Source of the DNA: CAZNPU01 sp964575335
GTDB taxonomy: Bacteria > Planctomycetota > Phycisphaerae > Phycisphaerales > SM1A02
Direction of reading: 5' to 3'
Assembly (NCBI GenBank): GCA_964575335.1
Contig: CAZNPU010000004.1
Coordinates: forward strand, 1-64,000
DNA length: 64,000 nucleotides
This document shows, piece by piece, positions 9,151 to 17,903 of the stretch. Each line of letters opens with the position of its first letter. Position 1 is the first letter of the stretch. Position numbers and translations under genes: made by a program. The notes under the pieces were generated by a model. That model searched no databases. It was not told the DNA's origin and was given only the letters and a program-made list of their open reading frames with translations.

Positions 9151-9762
9151 TTACGGCCTTGTCGACTCGTATTCTTCCATACGGCGCTGCAGCGCTGCGT
9201 GATCGAGCGTTTCGATCGGCTTGCCGGTGACCAGATCCAGACCGGAGCTTGAGATCATCTCCGGCAGGCAGCGCGTCAGCATGACGTCGATATCTTCCTC
9301 CACAAGTCGCAGCCTGCTCAGTCGACCGAAGCGCGTTTTCGCGGTTTCGAACGCCGGCTCGCTGTACCCGTAGTGCACGAGCACTGCTGCGATTTCATCA
9401 ATCGGCCGGTGTGTATACAGGCGAATGCGGATCGTCACGCCCGCATCGATATGCCCCGCGGCACTGCGCCCCACCAGCAGCGTGGTGACGTCAGCCATGC
9501 TGTGCTCTATCGTGGCCATCAGTTCCTCTGCAATCTGCCAGATGCGTTGTCGCTGCTGGTTGTATGCAACATCACCCAGCGCCTGCATCGACATGGCCTG
9601 GGCGTGCTTTCGAACGCGGCCATGGCCCGGCAACGGCACGTTCGCCGGAATCTGCAGAAGCTCCGCCGCCGCTCGAATCGCTGACTCGACTCCTTCCACT
9701 CGGCCGGTCTGAATGAGTCGGGCTGCTTCACGGGCAATCTGATCGGTGCGGGGATCGACCAT
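9151..9762 (-). CDS. uncharacterised soluble protein
   Basis: About 203 residues from the ATG at 9762; an in-frame TTG at 9795, with a GAGG just upstream, is an alternative start. No signal peptide or membrane segment. The N-terminal half is helical with many Ala/Gln/Arg (DPRTDQIAREAARL). The middle carries a hydrophobic beta-like stretch (VTIRIRLYTHRP) and the C-terminal part is charged, ending EEYESTRP. I do not recognise the family. The gene follows the glycosyltransferase gene by a few tens of bases on the same strand and is probably the last gene of the 12583-9151 operon, but no function can be assigned from that. Confidence 0.7.
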   Translation of the reverse strand: MVDPRTDQIAREAARLIQTGRVEGVESAIRAAAELLQIPANVPLPGHGRVRKHAQAMSMQALGDVAYNQQRQRIWQIAEELMATIEHSMADVTTLLVGRSAAGHIDAGVTIRIRLYTHRPIDEIAAVLVHYGYSEPAFETAKTRFGRLSRLRLVEEDIDVMLTRCLPEMISSSGLDLVTGKPIETLDHAALQRRMEEYESTRP

Positions 9763-9801
9763 CGCACTGAATATTTGCACACTCAGCAGCCCCAAACAAC
9801 C

Positions 9802-10935
9802 TCAGGCACAGGCGAAATCCGCATGATGCGCCACCGCCTGACGCCACCGCACTGGTTGCCACGGCAGCAGCACGGGCTGGTCATCACCACATCGTCGCCG
9901 CTGCCGCCGCTGCGTCCATGCATCAAGCATCGGTCCCGGGGACAGCGTACCGATGACCAAAGCATCCGCTTCACGCTCCGCAACAATCTGTGCGCCGAGT
10001 TCATCTAAAACCTGCCGCACAGCCCAGGCGTTTTTTCCTTCATTCACAATGGCCACCCGCGCACCGCCGCTCAGCCATTCTGCGTGCCGGGCCAGTTCTG
10101 CGCGCACATGCGCCAGCCCGGTGAAGCGGTCATACAGCTCCTGCTGCAAGGCGTCGGCCGGCTGATGCTGCAGGGTCTGCAGCAATTCCGCCACACCGTC
10201 AGCAAATCCGTGGGCAGCCTGTTCTTTCACAGCGATTCGTGCATAACGCTCAATTGTCTGATGCAATTCGCGTGTGCGATATGCCTGAGGCGCGTAGCGC
10301 TGGATCACCCAGCCGTTGTTGCGCACCAGTCGATGCACAATGCGGTTCATGTCCCGGCCTGCAGCGCTCTTGGCGTGGTGCACCTGGAAGCGGCAGTCAT
10401 GCACAATGCGCCAGCCGCTTCGCAGCAAGCGTGCGCAAAGGTCATATTCCTCAACGTAATAGTCAAATGCCGGGTCGTATCCGCCGACGCTCAAAAATGC
10501 CTTGCGCCGAAGAGCTGCACCGCAGCCGATGATGACTTCAGGCAAACCGCCAGCTTCGCGCAAGCCGTCAGGCAGCATGATCTCCGCGCCGATGGCAGCG
10601 ACATCCGCATCCGCATGCAGCACAACGTCAATGTGCTGGTCATTGAGCGGATATGAATCATCATCCAGCATGACGATCCACTCGCCACGCGCCTCATGCA
10701 CGCCAACGTTCCGCGCTGCAGCGCCATGATTGCGCGACAACTTGATGACCCGCACAACAAAACCATTTTCAAGACGATCAGGCAGATGAATCGGCGGCGA
10801 GGAGGCGTTATCGACAACGATCACTTCCGCGCCTCCGATCGCTTTATGCTTCGCTGTACTCAATCGCCCAAGTGCGTTCAGCGTTGCACAAAGTCGCTCG
10901 GGCCGATTATGCGTAGGCAGCAGGTAGGTGATCAT
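9802..10935 (-). CDS. family 2 glycosyltransferase with an extra C-terminal domain
   Basis: The N-terminal 230 residues are a GT-A fold glycosyltransferase: TYLLPTHNRPERL at the start for nucleotide-sugar binding, a VIVVDNAS strand, and the metal-binding VMLDDDSYP motif near residue 90. YYVEEYDLCARLLRSG near 165-180 is the usual E-D-x-D/E region for acceptor use. The acceptor is unknown. After about residue 285 there is a separate Rossmann-like segment (ARVAIVNEGKNAW...ADALVIGTLSPGP) that is not part of standard GT2 enzymes. The start overlaps the end of the HldE-like gene by 29 bp, so the two are probably co-translated and may act on the same sugar pathway. Confidence 0.88.
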   Translation of the reverse strand: MITYLLPTHNRPERLCATLNALGRLSTAKHKAIGGAEVIVVDNASSPPIHLPDRLENGFVVRVIKLSRNHGAAARNVGVHEARGEWIVMLDDDSYPLNDQHIDVVLHADADVAAIGAEIMLPDGLREAGGLPEVIIGCGAALRRKAFLSVGGYDPAFDYYVEEYDLCARLLRSGWRIVHDCRFQVHHAKSAAGRDMNRIVHRLVRNNGWVIQRYAPQAYRTRELHQTIERYARIAVKEQAAHGFADGVAELLQTLQHQPADALQQELYDRFTGLAHVRAELARHAEWLSGGARVAIVNEGKNAWAVRQVLDELGAQIVAEREADALVIGTLSPGPMLDAWTQRRQRRRCGDDQPVLLPWQPVRWRQAVAHHADFACA

Positions 10936-12583
10936 GGCCGGTACGATGCTGCACGGTGGATGCTGGAGGTATCGCTGTCATCGCAGCAGGCTCGGCATGC
11001 CAGGCTAATTGCGCGCTGCAGAAGCGACGAACGCCGCGGCGCAGATCGGCTGCGCTAATGACGGCATTGCCCAGCCGCTGCGCCTCGGCCGCTGCCGCCA
11101 CGCTGCCCAGCACCGCAGCAAGCACAAGCGAACGGCCGTCGCTGCTGGAACCGGCAGCCAATGTCAATGTTGCTGCAGCCAGCAGCGCATCGCCGCAGCC
11201 AAGTTGATCGACTGCATACGGCGCCATGGCGGGAATGTGCTGCGCCCGCAGTCGCGTCTGCCAGTCTTCCACATTGTTCAGATTGCATTCGGGGATGCGG
11301 TCGAAGGCGATCAGCCCCTCATCGCCAAGCGTTGCGATTGCAGCCCGTGAACCGGTGCTGTCGAGCACACGCCACACCACGCTGCTGAGTCCTTCATCGT
11401 AATCGTGCAGCGCATCGCGAATCTCCGATTCGCTCGGACACAGCAGGTCCATGTCGCGCATCGCCAGCAGGCTTGACCGCCGCCCGCTCACATCGCCCGT
11501 CATCAGCGGCACCAGCGAGCGAATCTGAATGCAAAGCTCCGTCAGCATCGAGGGCGTGAACAGCCCCTGACCGAAGTCGGCCACGATCACTGCATCCATC
11601 GAACGGGCAGCGTCGGCGGCGAGCGTAACGAACTGCCGCTGCCGCGCCGCATCAAGCGTAAGCGGTCCGCCGAGATCGAGCTTCATCACCTTTGATGTGC
11701 CCACCAGAAAGCGCTGCTTTTCAACGAGCTGGCCGTCAACATTCACCCAGCGCGTCTCAATGCCTTCCGTGTTGAGCCGCTTCCGCAGTGATTCAGCTTC
11801 CAGCGATCGGGGCATGCCGCTGAGCAGCGTTGGACGCGCTCCCATTGCCGCCAGATGTCGAGCGATGATCGCCGCCCCGCCGTCAAAGCTGCGGTATTCG
11901 ACCGGTCGGAGCGTCATGATGGGGCTTTCCCCCGCCACCGCCGGCCGCTCGCACATCACATACGTATCGCGAATTGTTTCGCCGACGACCAGCACGCGCT
12001 TGCCCTGAAATGCCGCGATAATCTGATCGATGCCTTCGGGCGTGAGATTATGCTGCTGGATGAGTTGCCGCAGCGTTGTTTGAAACGGACTTGCTGACTC
12101 TTCCAGCGCCGAGATCAGCGCGGTGGAGCTGAACACGACATCGCCGGAGGTGAACACCACCCGCCCGCCGTGACGCTCGACGATTTCCCGCTCCAATTGA
12201 AAACGCGGATCGCGATTGTGTTCGTACTCGCGGCCTTTGACGTACACATCCGGGCGAATGATTTCGAGCAATTCCGCTGCTGTTGGATGATGGTTGATCG
12301 CCACCCAATCCACGCAGTTGAGCGCAGCCAGATTCTCCGCCCGAAGCTCCTGCGGAATCAGCGGCCGATTTGTTCCTTTGTTCACCAGCGCATCGCCGGT
12401 GATGGTCACGATCAGGCGATCGCCCAGCTTGGCCGCCTGCTGCAGATGACGCACATGACCGGGATGGACGATATCGAAACAGCCGTGGCACATGACCACA
12501 GTTTCGCCTGCAGCCTGGCATTCACGCACCAGGCGGGCCATCTGTTCAACGGAAACAACTTTGGATTTGGAGCAGGTGTCCAC
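10907..12583 (-). CDS. HldE-like bifunctional cytidylyltransferase plus PfkB-family sugar kinase (reversed order)
   Basis: 558 residues. Residues about 1-165 form a cytidylyltransferase-like domain with the nucleotide-binding GCFDIVHPGHVRHL motif and a YVKGREYE segment as in the HldE/RfaE transferase domain. Residues about 190-540 are a PfkB/ribokinase-type kinase: VLVVGETIRDTYV at the start, the sugar-binding SFDGGAAIIARHL region, and the catalytic DQLGCGDALLAA, equivalent to the usual GAGD with Cys in place of Ala. In E. coli HldE the kinase comes first; here the order is swapped. The expected chemistry is phosphorylation and nucleotidyl transfer on a heptose or related sugar phosphate for surface glycan, but the substrate cannot be read from sequence. 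Confidence 0.87.
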   Translation of the reverse strand: MDTCSKSKVVSVEQMARLVRECQAAGETVVMCHGCFDIVHPGHVRHLQQAAKLGDRLIVTITGDALVNKGTNRPLIPQELRAENLAALNCVDWVAINHHPTAAELLEIIRPDVYVKGREYEHNRDPRFQLEREIVERHGGRVVFTSGDVVFSSTALISALEESASPFQTTLRQLIQQHNLTPEGIDQIIAAFQGKRVLVVGETIRDTYVMCERPAVAGESPIMTLRPVEYRSFDGGAAIIARHLAAMGARPTLLSGMPRSLEAESLRKRLNTEGIETRWVNVDGQLVEKQRFLVGTSKVMKLDLGGPLTLDAARQRQFVTLAADAARSMDAVIVADFGQGLFTPSMLTELCIQIRSLVPLMTGDVSGRRSSLLAMRDMDLLCPSESEIRDALHDYDEGLSSVVWRVLDSTGSRAAIATLGDEGLIAFDRIPECNLNNVEDWQTRLRAQHIPAMAPYAVDQLGCGDALLAAATLTLAAGSSSDGRSLVLAAVLGSVAAAAEAQRLGNAVISAADLRRGVRRFCSAQLAWHAEPAAMTAIPPASTVQHRTGHDHLPAAYA

Positions 12584-12673
12584 CGGCAGTTTATCGGCTC
12601 AACAGGCGGCCATTCGTTATTTGAACGTATTGAACGTGCAGCAGGAGCCGGGTTGTTGTACAGCGTAAGCCGC

Positions 12674-14365
12674 TCAATCCCGCCGACGCTCAAAAACCGC
12701 CAGGCCATCCACGAGGCATTTGATTTGAAACCGCGGGTCAGGCAGGACGTGTTCAACAATCACCCGCAGGACGCTGTAAATCTGCGGCGCTACGTCGTGG
12801 AAAACCAGCGCGCCGCCGGGTGCGACCATCGCAGCATACTGCTCAAAATCGGATCGCACGCCGGCTTCCGTGTGAAGGCCGTCAATGAAAACCAGCCCAG
12901 CCTGACCGCGACACCGATCAGCCAGCGTCTCTGCAGCCTCATCGCTTGTTTGGACGTGCTGCTTTAGCCGGTCGAGCCAGCCCTCACGCTGGAAGGCAAA
13001 CCGCATGATGTCACGGGTTGAAGTTTCCGGATCGATTGAATGGATCAGCGTGCGCGTGGCGTCGGTTGCCGCCGCCAGCAGGAGTGCGCTGCCGCCGAAT
13101 GCCGAGCCGATTTCAATGATCGGCCGATCGCTGGCGTAGTGTCGGGCCACGATGCCCAGCGTTGCGCGCTGCAGCGGCGTCTGCATCGTTGAGACCACTT
13201 CCCGGCCGTGCATATGCCCCACCAGCAGGCGCTCAAATGCCGTCTGGCCGAGATCAACCTCATGCGCTGAGGGAAATACATCGCGCGTCGCTTCGGGCCA
13301 AAGCTGCATGCAAAAGTCGCGGGCCGCAAAGTAGCCGTGATCCGCACGATCGCGAACCGACACATAAATCCGGTTCATGGCGATGAACGTTTCGGGCGCA
13401 AGCGGATCGACCCGGCTCATTGTCTGAAGATCAAGTGATGTGCGATCGTCGCTGAACTGAAAACGGTGCCCGCCGTGCAAATGCGGAAACGTAACGCCGC
13501 CAAGTCGCCTGCGGTCATCGCGAATGATCACGCCCTGCAGCATCAATCCGTGCGGTTTGGCGGTGAGTTGATTGCCTTCAACATGAAGCGCTCGATTCGC
13601 TGCTGCGTCCAGTCGAACATTGCCCTGTGCGACAAACTGCTGCAGACCGCTGCTGCGCCGGCTGTTGTCGAACACCGCCAGCCCCCTGGCGCTGGCTTCA
13701 AGCGCCACCTGGTATAACCGCTGGTGATGCATCAGCGGCGAATACACGATGCTCGAAGCGGCATGCAGCACATGTTCCAGTTCAACAGCAGCAAACCCCT
13801 CAGCCTTCGCTTTGGCGATGCTTTCATCATTGCTGTCACAAATCAGAATGCGCTGAGGCTTGATCGCAAATGTATCGCGCAGGTGTGCTGCAATGGCGGA
13901 ACCCTGATGGCCGAACCCGAGCACGGCAATTGCCCCATCAGATGAAGTGATGCGCTCGACAAATGCCCCAAGCCGCCTCTCGAGATCGTCATGCTCAAGT
14001 TGCTGCTGATCGGAATCGAGCGTGACGTAATGTTCGTTCTCCACTGCGCCGGCTTCCTGCAGCCTGCGAAGATCCGGATGTTCACGGTCTGCAAAAACGA
14101 AGCACACGCCGTCGATCGGCTGCAGGCGGTCAGCAGACCAGTATGGCAGCGGCATGCCGGGCGTACTGGCGAAATCTTCATCCGCTTCCAGCCGCGGGTC
14201 CGGCCACGCAAACTTATAAAGCGTATGCGCCGTCGCTTCGCCCGGCAGTTCGCCGATGATTTGCCGCGCGCCGGAAAACACCAGCGCAATGAACTCGCCG
14301 CGGCATACGGGGTGCATCATGCTGAGCGGCAGCGTCTTTTCAGCAATGGGCGAAGCAAGACTCAT
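12674..14365 (-). CDS. class I SAM-dependent methyltransferase with an N-terminal Rossmann domain
   Basis: 563 residues. The C-terminal part (about 385-560) is a methyltransferase of the type found beside sugar-modifying genes: PIIEIGSAFGGSALLLA is the SAM-binding motif I, TLIHSIDPE motif II, and GLVFIDGLHTEAGVRSDFE with GGALVFHDV complete the fold. About residues 150-260 form another Rossmann-like domain starting AVLGFGHQGSAIAAHL, a dinucleotide-type glycine motif. The first 120 residues and the middle segment are unassigned. It lies upstream of the HldE-like kinase and GT2 genes on the same strand (90-bp gap), suggesting a part in building or decorating the same glycan. Substrate unknown. 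Confidence 0.83.
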   Translation of the reverse strand: MSLASPIAEKTLPLSMMHPVCRGEFIALVFSGARQIIGELPGEATAHTLYKFAWPDPRLEADEDFASTPGMPLPYWSADRLQPIDGVCFVFADREHPDLRRLQEAGAVENEHYVTLDSDQQQLEHDDLERRLGAFVERITSSDGAIAVLGFGHQGSAIAAHLRDTFAIKPQRILICDSNDESIAKAKAEGFAAVELEHVLHAASSIVYSPLMHHQRLYQVALEASARGLAVFDNSRRSSGLQQFVAQGNVRLDAAANRALHVEGNQLTAKPHGLMLQGVIIRDDRRRLGGVTFPHLHGGHRFQFSDDRTSLDLQTMSRVDPLAPETFIAMNRIYVSVRDRADHGYFAARDFCMQLWPEATRDVFPSAHEVDLGQTAFERLLVGHMHGREVVSTMQTPLQRATLGIVARHYASDRPIIEIGSAFGGSALLLAAATDATRTLIHSIDPETSTRDIMRFAFQREGWLDRLKQHVQTSDEAAETLADRCRGQAGLVFIDGLHTEAGVRSDFEQYAAMVAPGGALVFHDVAPQIYSVLRVIVEHVLPDPRFQIKCLVDGLAVFERRRD

Positions 14366-14434
14366 AATTCATGTGCGCGAATATTACTTGAATGATTCAG
14401 GACACAATAAATAAATGCCTGACCAGCCATCTTC

Positions 14435-15607
14435 TCACGCTGATTCCGCCAGCGAGAGCGGATGCAGCACGGGCAGCGACACCGATCGCCTGGCTGTTTT
14501 TTCAACAGACCGCTCAAGACAAGCGTGCGCCATTGCCGCCACCTGCTCTTTCAAATCAGGCCGGCTGAAGTGCGGATAAAAAACATGTGCGCCGTAGTGC
14601 ATGCATTTTTCGCACGCAGCATGACTGTAGCGCCTGCCCTGCAGTTCGCGCCAATCCACATCCAGATAATTGCCAACGGTATTTTTCTTACTTTCGTACG
14701 TGGCACAGCACAGCGCAAGATTGCCCTGAAAATCAATCACAAGCTGATCGATCAGCTCGCAAGGCTCGTTCCGCCGCGGCTGCATGAACGCAATGGCGTC
14801 ATTGACAGACGGCACGATATAGTCATCCACAAATTGCCGATGAGCCGCCGGCAGATCGCCTTCAAGATATTCGATGAGCTTCTCCACCGGCATGAGATAG
14901 GCCCAATCGTCATAGAACTCAAATCCCAGATCATGCGCATACGACTGCATCAGCGGCAATTCATGCAGATTATGCCGGTACTTGTGGTAGTACACATGAA
15001 CGCGCGTGCGCGAGCCGGTCTTGATCCTGGCCTCGCTCAGCCGCTTCATGTTCCGTTTGACCTTTTCAATATCGCCGCCGCGATGGGTACAGCCGTACAC
15101 AGCCTGCGTGAAGCCCGAGAGCGAGATTCGAAACGTCTTCAGGCCTGCAGCCATCAATCCTTCGGGGTCTTTGAGGTGATTGAGGTTTGATGACACGTGC
15201 AGGTGAAAGCCCGCCTCGGCCGCTGCCTTGCAGAACTTCACAATGCGCGGGTGAATGAGCGGCTCGGTCCAGTTATAAAAATGAAGCTGCCAGTTGGGAA
15301 ACTCACGCGCAAGTTTTTCGAGAATGCGCGAGAACAGCTCCTCACTGATCAATCCTTTGGGATTTGCGCCGGCCATGCTGCCCACGGCGCATGAGGGACA
15401 CCGCAGATTGCATGTGCCCACCAGATCCCACAGAATCAGCCGCGGCCCAGCGTTGCGTGACGATTCCAGCCGGCAGGCCAGGGCGGCCGCATCCGGCGGC
15501 GTGCGCCGTGCTGGATCAAACAGCTCAACACCGCCACGTTGCGGCAAGGGCGCCGAACCGTTCGACCATCCTGTATGAGCGGAAGCAGGCGGCAGAGTGT
15601 GATCCAT
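14435..15607 (-). CDS. radical SAM enzyme with SPASM-like C-terminal cysteines
   Basis: 390 residues from the ATG at 15607 (an in-frame TTG lies two codons upstream). The [4Fe-4S] motif CX3CX2C is at C66, C70 and C73 (TCNLRCPSC). NWTEPLIHP is in the position of the usual GGEP SAM-binding loop, and NLN/RISLSGF mark later barrel strands. The C-terminal third has clustered cysteines (LALCCATYE, then AACEKCMHYG) typical of SPASM or twitch domains that bind auxiliary clusters. Such enzymes modify peptides, sugars or lipids; the target is unknown. A 70-bp gap separates it from the methyltransferase gene on the same strand, so it is probably the first gene of that operon. Confidence 0.88.
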   Translation of the reverse strand: MDHTLPPASAHTGWSNGSAPLPQRGGVELFDPARRTPPDAAALACRLESSRNAGPRLILWDLVGTCNLRCPSCAVGSMAGANPKGLISEELFSRILEKLAREFPNWQLHFYNWTEPLIHPRIVKFCKAAAEAGFHLHVSSNLNHLKDPEGLMAAGLKTFRISLSGFTQAVYGCTHRGGDIEKVKRNMKRLSEARIKTGSRTRVHVYYHKYRHNLHELPLMQSYAHDLGFEFYDDWAYLMPVEKLIEYLEGDLPAAHRQFVDDYIVPSVNDAIAFMQPRRNEPCELIDQLVIDFQGNLALCCATYESKKNTVGNYLDVDWRELQGRRYSHAACEKCMHYGAHVFYPHFSRPDLKEQVAAMAHACLERSVEKTARRSVSLPVLHPLSLAESA

Positions 15608-15739
15608 CGTCAAAGCGAACGCGCAGCAAAGCGGGCAAGAACCGATCTCGCCATGCCCCTGTCATCGACCACGTGCGCAGCGTAACTTGAAGGACCAGCC
15701 GCAGCTCAGCCGATGGAGGTGGTATTCAGGAGCCTGACC

Positions 15740-16879
15740 ATGACCACCTCCACTGCCTCGCACACTGCCGCCTCCGCCCTTCCCTCCGCTGCGTCTCTCA
15801 AACGCAGTGAACCGGAACTTTACCTCTCCCCTGCCGAGGAGCAGGCGCTGGTGGAGCACGACTGGATCTCGCAGGCAGACCTTGACTGGCTGCGAAGCGA
15901 AGCGAACGCCACCGGCCGCACGGTCGCCCAGTTGCTGCTGGAAAAGCGCGTCTACACCGCAGCTCAGATTGAAGCATGCCTGGCTGTCAATGCCTGGTGG
16001 AAGCGATCGACCGCTGAACACATTGACCTGATTACATCCGAAGAAGCGATCTCCGCGTATCAGCACGATTTTTCGCGCGACGGCTACTTTACCGTTCCGC
16101 ATTTTCTGCCTCGCGAGCAGTTGGAAGCGCTGGACCTTGCCCTGCATCGCATCGCACTGGAACACGTCGACGCCAATCCCGCCAAACACAAACTGTATCA
16201 CTCCATCGGCGGGCAGTTACTGTTCAACCATCAGGCCTTTGTCGATCTCATCGGTCATCCGGCGCTGGTCAAAATCGCACAAGCGTTCATCGGCAGCAAT
16301 CTCATCCCCGGCAAGCCGTACGTCAAGGTGGAAAACCCCTACCGCTATGCGGGAATGTTCGGCCACACGCACGCCGAGACGCATTACCGAACACTCTCCC
16401 GCACGCTGTACATGTTCCTGTACATGGACGCCACCACTCACGACTGCGGCGCGTTCCAGGTCATTCCCGGCTCGCATCGCTGGTATGCCGAAGGCGACGA
16501 CGGCTACACGACATACCGCGGTCAGAAGCTCCACGCCCAGTCAAAGCTCACCAACAAAGCGTCGCTGGTTCACGATCCGCAGCAGGCGTTCCGCTGGGCT
16601 GGGTATGAATCGCTGGAAACCCAAGGCAACACGCTTGTGGTGCTCTCACCGTTCCTCTGGCACGCGGTTCGACCGGTCATGCATCGCCGGCGGCTCATTT
16701 TCCTGGGCTTCTTCGACGCTGATGCCCTGACGCGCGAGTTCATCGTGCAAAGCGATTATTTCGGCCAGTTCCCCTACGACCTGCGGGAATGCGACTTGTC
16801 GCTGCTCAGCGACCGCCAGCGCGACATGATGTCCATTCACCTTGATCGTGAGGCATGGATGCAGCAGCACGGTTTGTAG
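15740..16879 (+). CDS. phytanoyl-CoA dioxygenase (PhyH) family oxygenase
   Basis: 379 residues from the ATG at 15740, chosen because AGGAG lies 7 bases before it; an in-frame ATG 27 bases upstream has no such site. The central and C-terminal parts match non-haem iron, 2-oxoglutarate-dependent PhyH enzymes. FGHTHAETHYR supplies the metal-binding His-x-Asp/Glu pair, GAFQVIPGSHRW is the family signature strand, and FLWHAVRP gives the distal His and the Arg that would bind 2-oxoglutarate. About 100 N-terminal residues are an extra helical region. It is divergent from the radical SAM gene (132-bp gap) and may belong to the same modification pathway. Substrate unknown. Confidence 0.87.
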   Translation: MTTSTASHTAASALPSAASLKRSEPELYLSPAEEQALVEHDWISQADLDWLRSEANATGRTVAQLLLEKRVYTAAQIEACLAVNAWWKRSTAEHIDLITSEEAISAYQHDFSRDGYFTVPHFLPREQLEALDLALHRIALEHVDANPAKHKLYHSIGGQLLFNHQAFVDLIGHPALVKIAQAFIGSNLIPGKPYVKVENPYRYAGMFGHTHAETHYRTLSRTLYMFLYMDATTHDCGAFQVIPGSHRWYAEGDDGYTTYRGQKLHAQSKLTNKASLVHDPQQAFRWAGYESLETQGNTLVVLSPFLWHAVRPVMHRRRLIFLGFFDADALTREFIVQSDYFGQFPYDLRECDLSLLSDRQRDMMSIHLDREAWMQQHGL

Positions 16880-16942
16880 CAAAGCCGCGTTCCGGCTCCG
16901 GCTTCACCGCAGCAAGTGTGCCGCATGGGCTATGCTACAGGC

Positions 16943-17839
16943 ATGACCACGCTACCTACCCGGACGCTCGGCCGCACCGGCCTGACGGTTTCCATTCTCG
17001 GTTATGGCGCAGAACCGCTTGGTCGGCGCGGGCGGTCGTATGAAGACGCTGACTGCACGCTCAACCGGGTTCTCGATTCGGGTATCACGCTCATCGATAC
17101 CGCAGCTGCCTACGGCAATTCCGAAGCCTTCATCGGCCAGGCGGTCGCGCATCGCAGGCAGGAATTCACGCTGGTCACAAAATGCGGATGGGTCAACGGG
17201 TATCAGCCCGCATGGTCGCCTGCTGAAATCGCTGCGACAATCGACGAATCGCTTCGCCGCCTCCGGACCGACTGCGTCGACGTGCTGCTGCTTCACAGCT
17301 GCGAACTGCAACTGCTCCAGCATGGCGATGTGATCGAAGCGGTGCAACGCGCACAGCAGCAGGGCAAAGCGAAATACATCGGCTACAGCGGCGACAACGA
17401 AGCGCTTGCATTCGCGGTCGCGTCGGATGCATTTGACGTCATCGAAACGACATTCAACATACTCGACCAGGCCAATGCCGACGCAATCGCACAAGCCGCA
17501 TCTCGCAATCTGGGCGTGATTATCAAGCGACCGATTGCCAACGCGGTGCCGGGGCGAACCGAGCCGCCGCCAAGCGAATATGCCGCTCAGTACTGGCCGC
17601 GCTGGCAGGCCATCGGCCTCACGGACGATGACGTGGACCACCTGCCCTGGACGGAAGCGGCCTTGCGGTTCACAGCCTTCTGGCCGGGCGTGACGTGTGC
17701 ATTGGTGGGTTCGAGCAACCCTGACCACATGGCTGACAACGCCCGCACCGTGATGGCTGGCCCGCTGCCGACGTCAGTCGTGACTCGCCTGCGCGATGCA
17801 TTTGCGCAAGCTGGTGCGAACTGGAACGCGCTGGGCTGA
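16943..17839 (+). CDS. aldo/keto reductase
   Basis: 298 residues beginning MTTLPTRTLGRTGL; a frame extension to 16916 is unlikely to be used. The NAD(P)-dependent TIM-barrel signature residues are visible: the Asp and catalytic Tyr in LIDTAAAYGNSE, the Lys in LVTKCGW, and the His in VLLLHSCE. A cofactor-binding end CALVGSSNPDHMADN completes the fold. It reduces aldehydes or ketones, or oxidises the alcohols; the substrate is not predictable. The gene follows the dioxygenase by about 60 bp on the same strand and could be co-transcribed. Confidence 0.92.
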   Translation: MTTLPTRTLGRTGLTVSILGYGAEPLGRRGRSYEDADCTLNRVLDSGITLIDTAAAYGNSEAFIGQAVAHRRQEFTLVTKCGWVNGYQPAWSPAEIAATIDESLRRLRTDCVDVLLLHSCELQLLQHGDVIEAVQRAQQQGKAKYIGYSGDNEALAFAVASDAFDVIETTFNILDQANADAIAQAASRNLGVIIKRPIANAVPGRTEPPPSEYAAQYWPRWQAIGLTDDDVDHLPWTEAALRFTAFWPGVTCALVGSSNPDHMADNARTVMAGPLPTSVVTRLRDAFAQAGANWNALG

Positions 17840-17903
17840 ACGGCTGGCAGCAGTTGATTGCATCGACGGGTATCACGGGTTGCGATAAGCTGACCGCCCA
17901 CTT

